A program made the translations under genes and the position numbers. From positions 1,793,001 through 1,857,000 of the forward strand of contig NZ_CP136856.1 in NCBI RefSeq assembly GCF_033807535.1: DNA of 64,000 nt. Direction: 5' to 3'. This document shows, in pieces, positions 16,708 to 24,715 of the stretch. The notes beneath the pieces were generated by a model. It was not told the origin of the DNA. It did no database searches and saw nothing but the letters and a program-made list of their open reading frames with translations. Numbering within the stretch: the first letter of the stretch is position 1; every line of letters begins with the position of its first letter. The stretch comes from Oceanisphaera sp. IT1-181 (lineage in GTDB: Bacteria; Pseudomonadota; Gammaproteobacteria; Enterobacterales; Aeromonadaceae).

Positions 16708-18417
16708 ATGGACACAGAGCAGCTGGCGGTGACCGATCTGATGCCACTGGGACAGGCGCTTATCCGGGCTGGACACATCAGCGAAAAAGACTGGCTGCGG
16801 GTGGAGCGGATGCAACACCATCAGCCCACCGCCACGCCGCTGATATCCTTGCTGCTCAACTTAGGGTTAGTGTCAGAGCGGGACTTGGCTAGCTGCATAG
16901 CAACCATCACCGGCCTGCCCCTAAGCCAGAGTAATGAATATCCGCTGTCGACACCGATTGACACTCCTTTGTCCTACCGCTTTTTAAAAGAATACCAACT
17001 GGTACCCTTGCGCCAAGAGCAAAATACCCTGGTGGTAGCCATCGCCAATCCCCAGCACGAGTTTGCCGTCAAGGCTATGACCATGGTCTGCCACCAACCG
17101 CTCAGGCTGCAGGTCGGGATCCGCTCGGAGATAGCTGCGGCGATCGAGAAATTATACGGCGCGGGCCAGAGCCAAATGGGCGATATTATGTCGTCGGTGG
17201 ATCAGCCGGAAGATACCGAAGAAAACATAGAACAGCTAAAAGACATGGCCAGCGAGGCGCCGGTCATTCGCTTGGTCAATCTGATCATCCAGAAGGCGGT
17301 GGAACTGCGAGCTTCTGATATTCATGTGGAACCTTTCGAGAGTCGCCTTAACATTCGTTACCGCATCGACGGCGTTATGCAGGAGGCGGAAGCCCCGCCG
17401 GTTAATATGACGCCGGCCATCATTTCTCGCATCAAGATTATGGCGCGGTTGAACATCGCCGAGCGCCGCTTGCCTCAGGACGGCCGTATCGAATTAAAGG
17501 TACAAGGGCAGGATCTCGACGTCCGGGTCTCTACCGTGCCCACCATGCATGGTGAAAGCTTGGTGATGCGCTTGTTGAACCGAGAAAACGTGGTGCTGGA
17601 CTTCAATGCTCTGGGCTTTGCCGCCGACACTCAGCTCCGGCTGCAACAGGTGCTCAAAATCCCCCACGGCATGCTGATGGTCACCGGCCCCACCGGTAGC
17701 GGTAAGACCACCACGCTCTACACGGCACTGAATCAGCTTAATACCATAGCGCGCAAGCTGATCACGGTGGAAGATCCGGTTGAATACCAGCTGGAAGGCA
17801 TCAACCAGATCCATGTTAAACCCAGTATCGGGCTGACCTTCGCCAGCGCCCTGCGTTCCATCGTCCGCCAAGATCCCGACGTGATCATGGTGGGTGAGAT
17901 GCGCGACCTGGAAACCGCCCGCATCTGCATACAGTCGGCGCTGACCGGCCACTTGGTGCTGTCGACCCTGCACACCAATGATGCCGCCAGTAGCGTCACC
18001 CGGCTGCTGGAAATGGGGGTAGAAGACTATCTGCTCACTTCGACTCTCAACGGGGTGATTGGCCAGCGCCTAGTACGGGTACTCTGCCCCCACTGTAAAG
18101 AAGAATACAGCCCGCTGCCGGAGCTGGTTCGCGAACTCGGGCTCCCCCTCACTCCAGAAGGAACCATTCGGCTATTTAGGCCCATCGGCTGCAGCCACTG
18201 CGCCGGGACTGGCTATCACGGCCGGCTGGCCATTCAGGAGCTGCTCACCATGAACGATGAACTTCGCCGCCTGATACTTCAACATGCTGATGCCGGCCAG
18301 ATCCAAAAAGCCGCCATCAACAACGGCATGCGCACCATGTATGCGGACGGCATTCAAAAAGCACTGGCCGGGCTGACCCATATAGAAGAAGTGCTCCGCG
18401 TCACTCAGGAGTCCTGA
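16708..18417 (+). CDS. gspE: Type II secretion ATPase GspE (XpsE-like)
   Basis: This 569-residue cytoplasmic hexameric ATPase powers pseudopilus assembly. The N-terminal T2SSE_N domain (about 10-150) docks to GspL. The ATPase core has Walker A GPTGSGKTTT (Lys near 333), an Asp box, VGEMRD as Walker B, and His-box residues. A four-cysteine zinc motif (CPHC near 460, CSHC near 495) is present, as in classical GspE and PilB. The start is ATG 16708, preceded by AGGGGA, not an upstream in-frame TTG. It is the first gene of an E-F-G-H-I-J-K-L-M-N-D operon, with gspF two bases downstream. Confidence 0.95.
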   Translation: MDTEQLAVTDLMPLGQALIRAGHISEKDWLRVERMQHHQPTATPLISLLLNLGLVSERDLASCIATITGLPLSQSNEYPLSTPIDTPLSYRFLKEYQLVPLRQEQNTLVVAIANPQHEFAVKAMTMVCHQPLRLQVGIRSEIAAAIEKLYGAGQSQMGDIMSSVDQPEDTEENIEQLKDMASEAPVIRLVNLIIQKAVELRASDIHVEPFESRLNIRYRIDGVMQEAEAPPVNMTPAIISRIKIMARLNIAERRLPQDGRIELKVQGQDLDVRVSTVPTMHGESLVMRLLNRENVVLDFNALGFAADTQLRLQQVLKIPHGMLMVTGPTGSGKTTTLYTALNQLNTIARKLITVEDPVEYQLEGINQIHVKPSIGLTFASALRSIVRQDPDVIMVGEMRDLETARICIQSALTGHLVLSTLHTNDAASSVTRLLEMGVEDYLLTSTLNGVIGQRLVRVLCPHCKEEYSPLPELVRELGLPLTPEGTIRLFRPIGCSHCAGTGYHGRLAIQELLTMNDELRRLILQHADAGQIQKAAINNGMRTMYADGIQKALAGLTHIEEVLRVTQES

Positions 18418-18418
18418 G

Positions 18419-19633
18419 ATGGCACTCTATCACTTTAAAGCGGTTAATCAGCAGGGCGAAATCCAGGAAGGCCGGCTAGAAGGCACCGATCAGCAAGCCA
18501 TCCTGCTCCAGCTGCAACACAGAGGCTTAATCCCCATGCTGGTGGAGCCAATAGACCCACATAAACCCCTGTCTTTGAGCCTGAGTTTGACCGGAAAAAC
18601 CGTAAATGAGCGCCAAATCCAGGTGCTGACTCAGGATCTCGCCGCCCTGTTGAAAGCGGGTGTTGCCCTAGAGCGCGCCTTTAGCATCATGATGCAGGTG
18701 CGCAGCAACCCCGCCGATAACAAGCTGCTCGGGCAGCTTCAAGAAGGGGTACGCCGCGGTCAGCCCTTGTCTATGGTGCTGGCCGAACAGGGCACCGCTT
18801 TCTCCCATTTTTATCTCAACATGGTCAAGGCCGCCGAGATTGCCGGTAATCTGGAGCAAGGCTTGGCCGATCTCTCCGTGTATATGGAACGTAGCCGTCA
18901 GCTCAAAGAAAAGGCGCTGTCGGCCCTGCTCTACCCCGCCATACTGCTGCTGGTGTCGGCGGCCTCCTTACTGATCATCCTGACCTATGTGATCCCCCAA
19001 TTTCAGCAACTGTTTGCCGATATGGGCCAGCAGCTACCGCTGGCAACCCGCATCGTGATCGGCACCGCCGAATTTATCAAAGGCAAGGGGCTGTGGTTGT
19101 TGCTCGTGGTGCTGCTGATGCTGATTTATGGCCAGCGCCAGCTACGAAAGCCCGAAATACGGCTGCACTGGGACAGCTTTCTACTTCGGCTGCCGCTGGT
19201 GGGCGAATTGCTAAAACGGCTAGAGGTGGCTCGTTTCAGCCGTAGCCTGGGCACGTTGATGAAAGGCGGGGTACCTTTGCTAAATGCCCTGCATATTGCC
19301 AAAGACACCCTGACCAACAGCCGCATGGCCCAAACTCTGGATGCGGCGGCAGACAGCCTAAAGGCCGGTAAGCGTCTGGCGGAACCGCTGCTGGCCTCGG
19401 GCGTCTTTCCTCCGCTGGCGATACAAATGATTCAGGTGGGGGAAGAAACAGGACAACTGGAAGAGATGCTGCTCAAGGTGGCGGATCGCTACGATCAAGA
19501 GGTGGAAACGGCCATTCAGCGTCTGCTGACCGTATTGGAGCCGCTGCTGATTGTCGGCCTAGGGCTTATTATCGCTGGCATTATCATTTCTATTCTGGTC
19601 GCCATCCTGAATATCAACGAACTGCCTGTATAG
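18419..19633 (+). CDS. gspF: Type II secretion inner-membrane platform protein GspF
   Basis: This 404-residue platform protein has two cytoplasmic helical-bundle domains of the T2SSF family (about 70-190 and 275-395) and three transmembrane segments: ALLYPAILLLVSAASLLIIL near 172-192, LWLLLVVLLMLIY near 225-237, and the C-terminal LLIVGLGLIIAGIIISILVA. It couples ATP hydrolysis by GspE to pseudopilin insertion. The family motif VKAAEIAGNLEQGL and its second-repeat counterpart VGEETGQLEEML are both present. It begins two bases after gspE, with AGGAG upstream. Confidence 0.95.
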   Translation: MALYHFKAVNQQGEIQEGRLEGTDQQAILLQLQHRGLIPMLVEPIDPHKPLSLSLSLTGKTVNERQIQVLTQDLAALLKAGVALERAFSIMMQVRSNPADNKLLGQLQEGVRRGQPLSMVLAEQGTAFSHFYLNMVKAAEIAGNLEQGLADLSVYMERSRQLKEKALSALLYPAILLLVSAASLLIILTYVIPQFQQLFADMGQQLPLATRIVIGTAEFIKGKGLWLLLVVLLMLIYGQRQLRKPEIRLHWDSFLLRLPLVGELLKRLEVARFSRSLGTLMKGGVPLLNALHIAKDTLTNSRMAQTLDAAADSLKAGKRLAEPLLASGVFPPLAIQMIQVGEETGQLEEMLLKVADRYDQEVETAIQRLLTVLEPLLIVGLGLIIAGIIISILVAILNINELPV

Positions 19634-19643
19634 GGAGATAGCA

Positions 19644-20072
19644 ATGCGTAACAGAACCCGACCATCCATCACTGGCTTTACCCTCCTGGAACTGCTGGTA
19701 GTCTTGGTTATCCTTGGCCTGCTGGCCAGCCTAGTCGGCCCTCAGGTACTGAAACAACTGAGTGGATCCAAGACCAAAACCGCCAGCCTGCAGATAAAAG
19801 AGCTCAGCTCGGCGCTGGATCTGTTTCGGCTGGAAGTCGGCCGTTATCCCACCGCATCCGAAGGACTGACCGCCCTGCTCAGTGAGCCCGGCGATGTTCG
19901 GGGCTGGAACGGGCCCTATCTGACCAAACGGACGATTCCTGCGGATCCTTGGGGTAACGCTTACCAGTATCGTTATCCAGGCCAACAAGGGGAGTTTGAC
20001 CTGTTCAGTCTGGGATCAGACAACCAGGAAGGCGGTGAAGGCGAGGCCCGAGATGTGGGTAGTTGGGAATAA
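19644..20072 (+). CDS. gspG: Major pseudopilin GspG
   Basis: This 142-residue prepilin has an 11-residue leader ending in TG. Cleavage before Phe (TG-FTLLELLVVLVIL) leaves Glu5 of the mature protein. The C-terminal domain has the typical GspG features: GRYPTASEGLTALL, WNGPYL, IPADPWGNAYQYRYPG, and the acidic DLFSLGSDNQEGGEGEARD that binds calcium in homologues. It is the main subunit of the pseudopilus. GGGAGA lies before the ATG. The prepilin peptidase (GspO) needed to process it is not encoded here. Confidence 0.96.
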   Translation: MRNRTRPSITGFTLLELLVVLVILGLLASLVGPQVLKQLSGSKTKTASLQIKELSSALDLFRLEVGRYPTASEGLTALLSEPGDVRGWNGPYLTKRTIPADPWGNAYQYRYPGQQGEFDLFSLGSDNQEGGEGEARDVGSWE

Positions 20073-20075
20073 CCC

Positions 20076-20510
20076 ATGACACGCGGTTTCACGCTTTTGG
20101 AGCTAGTCGTGGTCATGGTGATCGCCATGCTGGCATTGTCGATAGTCGCGCCCAAGTTCGCGGCGCTGTTGCCCGGCGTGACCTTGAAAACCTACAGCCA
20201 GCAAACGGCCTCCCTGCTCAGAATGGCACGCAGTGAGGCCATCGCCCAGGCTCAAGCAACAGAGCTGGTATTTGATGGCCAAGCACGGCAAACCCGTATC
20301 TTGGGTGCTGAGCAAACTTATGCTTGGCCGAAAAATATCCAACTGCTGTTCACGGCACAAAACGGGATCCAGGCCAACTCCCCGCAGCCGCGACTGATCT
20401 TTTATCCGGATGGCAGCGCCAGTGGCGGTCTGGTTACGCTCTCGTCTTCATCGGGACAATACCGAATCGAGGTCAACTGGCTGACTGGGAGTGTACGTAC
20501 CCTTGAATAA
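20076..20510 (+). CDS. gspH: Minor pseudopilin GspH
   Basis: This 144-residue minor pseudopilin has a very short leader, MTRG, cleaved before FTLLELVVVMVIAML with Glu5 present. The rest is the GspH/FimT-like beta-rich domain with LLRMARSEAIAQAQATELVF, LIFYPDGSASGG and a C-terminal WLTGSVRTLE. It sits below the pseudopilus tip complex. It starts three bases after gspG stops, and its end overlaps the start of gspI. Confidence 0.93.
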   Translation: MTRGFTLLELVVVMVIAMLALSIVAPKFAALLPGVTLKTYSQQTASLLRMARSEAIAQAQATELVFDGQARQTRILGAEQTYAWPKNIQLLFTAQNGIQANSPQPRLIFYPDGSASGGLVTLSSSSGQYRIEVNWLTGSVRTLE

Positions 20511-20883
20511 GACACACGGTTTTTCTCTGCTGGAAGTGCTAGTGGCGTTCGCCATATTGACCGTCACCTTAGGGGTCTTGCTTAATATTTTTTCACTCAC
20601 CATTCGCACCACACAGTCGGCGCAGGAACAGCAGCGGGCGCTGCTGTTGGCAGAATCAAAAATGGTCACGCTGGCAGCCGGCACGTTCCTGCGACTAGGG
20701 CAGGAACAAGGCCGTTTTGATAACAAATACTGGTGGCAAACTAGAATAGAAACATTCGATGTGCACTGGATGACAACTCAAGCATCGCCGCTGGTTCCTT
20801 ATCGACTGTCCGTGACGGTAGGTTGGGGCCAGCAGCAGCTTAGCCTGACCAGCCTGCGCCTAGTCAGGGAAGAGGGCCTATGA
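20503..20883 (+). CDS. gspI: Minor pseudopilin GspI
   Basis: This tip pseudopilin has the leader NKTHG cleaved before FSLLEVLVAFAILTV. Two starts are possible. GTG at 20491 lies on top of the GGGAG Shine-Dalgarno sequence and is therefore unlikely. TTG at 20503, about 11 bases after it, gives 126 residues and a leader of normal length, so I use it. The body contains LLAESKMV and the C-terminal LSLTSLRLVREEGL typical of GspI. It overlaps gspH by eight bases and gspJ by four. Confidence 0.88.
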   Translation: MNKTHGFSLLEVLVAFAILTVTLGVLLNIFSLTIRTTQSAQEQQRALLLAESKMVTLAAGTFLRLGQEQGRFDNKYWWQTRIETFDVHWMTTQASPLVPYRLSVTVGWGQQQLSLTSLRLVREEGL

Positions 20884-21560
20884 CATCGTCAACCAAGGGC
20901 TTTACCCTGCTGGAGATGATGATCGCTCTGGTATTGATGAGCCTGTTGTCCGGTTTGATATTCGGCGGTTTGCGCCTGGCCAGTCGGGCTTGGGAAACCG
21001 TCAATGCCCATGGCGCGCTAACCAGTGAAATGGGCCAGACCTATCATGCGCTGCGCAATCTGCTAGAGCAGGCCGAATCGCTGGACTTGTGGGATCCGGC
21101 AGAAAATTACCTGCTGTCATTCCAGGGCACCGAAACTGAGCTGTTCTTCCTCGCGCCATTGCCGCTACCACTGCGATCTTCCGCCGCCGTGGTAGGGCAT
21201 ACTTGGTTTTATCTGGTGTTGGATGAGACCGACCCAAACCAGCCTCGGTTACAGCTAAAAGCCCAGCCTTTTATCGAGAATGAAGCGGACTTCAGCGTGA
21301 ATTGGCAGCAGCTCAAGGGCGATTTCCAGACCCCTGGCCGAGTTGCACCGCTGCTGGAGATGAGCGCCGACAGCCTGACGATATCCTATCAGCCCCGAGA
21401 AAAAGACCACCCACCCAGCTGGCAAGCTCAATGGCTGAATGAAAACCAGCTGCCAGAGTTAATCCGCATCCAAGTGGGCAACAGCCAACAGCAACAGGAC
21501 TGGCCGCCCTTGGTTGTCACACCTCGGAAAAACAGCTATGACATCAAAGAAACCTTCTGA
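20880..21560 (+). CDS. gspJ: Minor pseudopilin GspJ
   Basis: This 226-residue tip pseudopilin has the leader MTSSTKG cleaved before FTLLEMMIALVLMSLLSGL, with Glu5 present. The larger C-terminal domain has GLRLASRAWETVN and the LSFQGTETELFFLAPLP segment seen in GspJ. It forms the tip complex with GspI and GspK. It overlaps gspI (ATGA) and gspK (23 bases). Confidence 0.93.
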   Translation: MTSSTKGFTLLEMMIALVLMSLLSGLIFGGLRLASRAWETVNAHGALTSEMGQTYHALRNLLEQAESLDLWDPAENYLLSFQGTETELFFLAPLPLPLRSSAAVVGHTWFYLVLDETDPNQPRLQLKAQPFIENEADFSVNWQQLKGDFQTPGRVAPLLEMSADSLTISYQPREKDHPPSWQAQWLNENQLPELIRIQVGNSQQQQDWPPLVVTPRKNSYDIKETF

Positions 21561-22452
21561 TCTGCAACGGGGGATTGCCCTGCTCAGTGTACTCTGGGTA
21601 TTAATGCTGCTGACCGTGATCGCCAGCAGCTTGGCGCTGACCAGCCGCAGCCTGGGCCAGCAGACCCGTAATATCACCAATGCACAACAGGCTCGGCTAG
21701 CGGCAGAAGCCGGCATACAATTGGCGCTGTTCAATCTAAGCATGGCGCCCGAACAAAGAGCTTGGCTGGCCGATGGCAGCCCCTATCACTTCCTGCTGGA
21801 TGACACCCAGATTTGGGTGGCCACCTTCAACGATAGTGGCCGTATCGATGTCAATGGGGCCGACCAAGCTCTGCTGGCCCGCTTGTTCAGGGCCGCCGAG
21901 GTAGAAGATGACCTAGCGGCCGAGCTGGTGGATGCCATTCTCGACTGGCGGGATAACGACGACCTAACACGCCTGAATGGCGCCGAATACGATGACTATA
22001 TCGGTGCCGGTCGAGAACAGGGCCCGGCCAATGCCCCTTTTACAACAGTTGCAGAGCTGCAGCTGGTATTGGGCATGACCGCTGAGATTTATCGGCGCAT
22101 CCGCCATGCCCTGACCACCCATAACCCTGAGAACGACATCAATCCCCAGTTCGCGCCACGCCTAGTATTACTGTCCTTGCCCAATGTCGATGAAACTCGA
22201 GTTTCCCAGTTTATTGAAGACAGGCGCAGCCATCAAAAAAATGGTTTGCCGCCCCCTGATCCCGACCTGCTTTCTGGCCAACCCTCGTCGCGCAGGCGCC
22301 TCGGAGTCAACTACACTATTCACACGGAAGCCCGCATCGGTACAGGACATCGCCACCGCTTGACTGCCACCCTGCGCTGGCAACGCGGACGGCCTGATAT
22401 ACAACGCATAACACAGGAACATCTGCCGCTATTTACCGAGCCTGAATTGTAA
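21538..22452 (+). CDS. gspK: Minor pseudopilin GspK
   Basis: This 304-residue pseudopilin caps the pseudopilus. The leader ends in QRG, and the mature part begins IALLSVLWVLMLLTVIA. Position 5 is not glutamate, the known hallmark of GspK. The alpha-helical insertion characteristic of the family is present (RIDVNGADQALLARLF, DDLAAELVDAILDWRDND, and a second FTTVAELQLVLGMT block with helix-hairpin-helix character). ATG at 21538 is chosen over 21514 because it gives a 12-residue leader. It lies inside the end of gspJ in another frame. Confidence 0.92.
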   Translation: MTSKKPSDLQRGIALLSVLWVLMLLTVIASSLALTSRSLGQQTRNITNAQQARLAAEAGIQLALFNLSMAPEQRAWLADGSPYHFLLDDTQIWVATFNDSGRIDVNGADQALLARLFRAAEVEDDLAAELVDAILDWRDNDDLTRLNGAEYDDYIGAGREQGPANAPFTTVAELQLVLGMTAEIYRRIRHALTTHNPENDINPQFAPRLVLLSLPNVDETRVSQFIEDRRSHQKNGLPPPDPDLLSGQPSSRRRLGVNYTIHTEARIGTGHRHRLTATLRWQRGRPDIQRITQEHLPLFTEPEL

Positions 22453-22464
22453 CGGAGACGCCCT

Positions 22465-23553
22465 ATGAGTGGAGGTAAGTTGAGCTATGCACTGGAACAA
22501 TGGCGCCATGATCTGTTGCAACTGCTGAGTAAATTCTGGCAGTGGTGGACATGCCAGTTGCTGACGCTGCTCCCCTCCTCGTTACAACACGCGCTGCATG
22601 GAAAGAAACAAACGCTGACGCTCGCTCTCGATGAGGGGCGTTATCAATTGTTATTGCAGCCACAAAACGAACAGCTGGAATTAGATGCAGAGCCAACCGA
22701 AGCGCAGCTGCAAGCGCTGACTAGGCTACAGGGAAAAGCCGCCCACTTTCAGCTTTGTCTACCCGACACCGACTTACTCCATACTCGCATCACTCTGCCT
22801 GCGGCGACCGCCGACAAGCTACACAATGTACTCACCTTTGAAATGGACAAACATACCCCCTTTCAAGCCCAAGAGGTCTATTTCGGTTACCGCATTGTGG
22901 AACAACATAAACGCGCTCAAACTATTTTGGTAGAACTGCTGCTGACCACAAAAACACAACTCGACCCTGTTTTATCTGAACTTGATGCGCTTGATTTACG
23001 CCCGGCCCGCGTGGTCAGTCGCACTTTGCCCACCACACTCGCCATTCCCTTAACCACGCCGGAAAATACGTCCAGCAGACGAACACGAAACATTAGGCAG
23101 CTCCGTCGTCTGCTGATCTTGATAATAGGGGTGCTGCTAATTGCGCTGCCCCTCTATCGGCAACAAGCCAGGATAACGGCCCTGAAAACCGAACTGACCG
23201 AGCCTAAAATCGAAGCCGAAAAGGCCGCCCAGCTGAAACGTCAGTTAAAGGCACTGCAAGAAGACAAGCAATTTTTGCTGAATGCCAAAGCCACCCGACC
23301 TGCTGTGCTACCCATGCTGGATGAACTGACCCAGCTATTGCCGGACCATACTTGGTTAGATCGCCTTGAACTTCAGCAAGATAGAGTCCAGATCAAAGGA
23401 GAGTCGGCCAGAGCCTCTGAACTAATCGGCCTGCTCGAAGGCTCAGCGCTGTTTTTTGATGTGCGTTTTATTGCCCCTATCACCCGTAATACCAGCACTA
23501 ATAAGGAAAGATTTGTACTTCAAGCCCGCTTTGGCAGCGGGGAGCCTTTATGA
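22465..23553 (+). CDS. gspL: Type II secretion protein GspL (XpsL-like)
   Basis: This 362-residue inner-membrane protein has a cytoplasmic actin-like domain (about 50-200, with LPAATADKLHNVLTFEMDKH and FGYRIVEQ), a single membrane segment near 209-227 (LRRLLILIIGVLLIALPLYR) and a periplasmic coiled coil plus PilN-like ferredoxin fold (MLDELTQLLPDHTWLDRLEL, VQIKGESARASELIGLLE). It links GspE to GspM. The compact PilM/PilN-like build is that of Xps-type systems. It starts 12 bases after gspK. Confidence 0.88.
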   Translation: MSGGKLSYALEQWRHDLLQLLSKFWQWWTCQLLTLLPSSLQHALHGKKQTLTLALDEGRYQLLLQPQNEQLELDAEPTEAQLQALTRLQGKAAHFQLCLPDTDLLHTRITLPAATADKLHNVLTFEMDKHTPFQAQEVYFGYRIVEQHKRAQTILVELLLTTKTQLDPVLSELDALDLRPARVVSRTLPTTLAIPLTTPENTSSRRTRNIRQLRRLLILIIGVLLIALPLYRQQARITALKTELTEPKIEAEKAAQLKRQLKALQEDKQFLLNAKATRPAVLPMLDELTQLLPDHTWLDRLELQQDRVQIKGESARASELIGLLEGSALFFDVRFIAPITRNTSTNKERFVLQARFGSGEPL

Positions 23554-24143
23554 TACTCAGCGACCAACAGCAAAAAATTACCGCCGTGGTGCTGCTGGTG
23601 GCCGCCCTGCTACTAGTGGTCGGCTTGCTTATCGCGCCTTTGCTCCAGCTATTTATCCATCAGCGCCAGACCCTGACCCAACTGGAAAGCCAGTTGCTGC
23701 ATTATCGGCGCATATACGACGAACTGCCGCAAACCAAGCTCCAAATCCAATCCCTGCAACAACAAAACCCCGACTCGGCGCTTTATGTTCCAGAAACCAG
23801 TTTCTCACTGGCGTCAGCCTGGCTACAGCAATATATCAGCACCCTGGTTGGCCGCCATGATATCCAGCTGGTCAGCATTCAGAACCAGCAGCTCAATGAG
23901 CAAACGCCTTTGCTCGGCATCGTACTGGGGGTGCATTTAAAAGGACAACTAGCACAACTGGTACCGCTGTTTCATCAAGTGGAGTCAAGTAAGCCTATAC
24001 TGTTTATTGACGACTTGGTGATCACCGCCAATGCTAGGCCCAATCGACCCAGCCGTCGACGTCAGAACCCCAGATTGCCGCAGCAGGCCGCTCTCGATAT
24101 TCGTTTCAATCTGATCGGTTACAGTATCGGGGAGCAACCATGA
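23550..24143 (+). CDS. gspM: Type II secretion protein GspM (XpsM-like)
   Basis: This 197-residue bitopic protein has a membrane segment at about 11-33 (AVVLLVAALLLVVGLLIAPL), a periplasmic coiled coil (residues 35-75) and a PilO/GspM-like fold with LASAWLQQYISTLVGRHDIQ and LGIVLGVHLKGQLAQLVPLFHQVE. The tail is basic and Arg-rich (NRPSRRRQNPR). It partners GspL in the assembly platform. It overlaps gspL (ATGA) and gspN (ATGA). The family call rests on fold pattern and operon position more than on strong motifs. Confidence 0.82.
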   Translation: MILSDQQQKITAVVLLVAALLLVVGLLIAPLLQLFIHQRQTLTQLESQLLHYRRIYDELPQTKLQIQSLQQQNPDSALYVPETSFSLASAWLQQYISTLVGRHDIQLVSIQNQQLNEQTPLLGIVLGVHLKGQLAQLVPLFHQVESSKPILFIDDLVITANARPNRPSRRRQNPRLPQQAALDIRFNLIGYSIGEQP

Positions 24144-24658
24144 ATCATGTGCTATTACGCGGGATATTGGCCACCGCCACGATCCTGTCCATGCTCCTCC
24201 AGTTCGCACAGGGTCAGCTCGATGGCGAGTCCCCCCGCCAAGTCTACCCCGGGCTTGATCATTTTCAGGCAATCACCCAGCGGCCCCTGTTCGAAGAAAG
24301 TCGTCGCCCTCTGCAACGCGATGAGACTCCAACAGCAACCGGCACCACGGCACAAGCGCTACGGGCAGCATGGCGACTGACCGGTGTGGTATGGGAGGGG
24401 GAGCAGCAGCTGGCGCTGTTCAGTGAACGTCAGGGAGAAGGCCGGCGGCGGCTGAAGACAGGTTTGTATCTGGACAGGGGCTGGCAGTTGGAAGAAATAC
24501 AGGCTGAGGCCGTGATCCTGAGTGATGGCAGCCAACAATTGGTACTGGAGCTCAGGGAGCCCAGACCGCAGGGAACAGAACCAGAAGCATCCAGATCGAA
24601 TACAGGTTCGTTGCCAACGGACCAACAAGCAGGGCAAGCAAACGCCGAGATCCAATAA
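24140..24658 (+). CDS. gspN: Type II secretion protein GspN/XpsN-like
   Basis: This 172-residue protein has an N-terminal hydrophobic segment, then FQAITQRPLFEESRRPLQRD, which matches the ITxRPLFxxSRRP signature of XpsN-type proteins, and a small beta domain like the GspC homology region (WRLTGVVWEGEQQLALF, AVILSDGSQQLVLELRE). In Xanthomonas XpsN forms a complex with XpsL and XpsM. No gspC is present, so this protein may take the role of the clamp between platform and secretin, which is an inference. The C-terminal 30 residues are Gln/Ser-rich. It ends 57 bp before gspD. Confidence 0.8.
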   Translation: MNHVLLRGILATATILSMLLQFAQGQLDGESPRQVYPGLDHFQAITQRPLFEESRRPLQRDETPTATGTTAQALRAAWRLTGVVWEGEQQLALFSERQGEGRRRLKTGLYLDRGWQLEEIQAEAVILSDGSQQLVLELREPRPQGTEPEASRSNTGSLPTDQQAGQANAEIQ

Positions 24659-24715
24659 CCTAGCTACGATAACCTAGGCCCTATAACAGGTATCAAGGAT
24701 GATAATAGGATCACT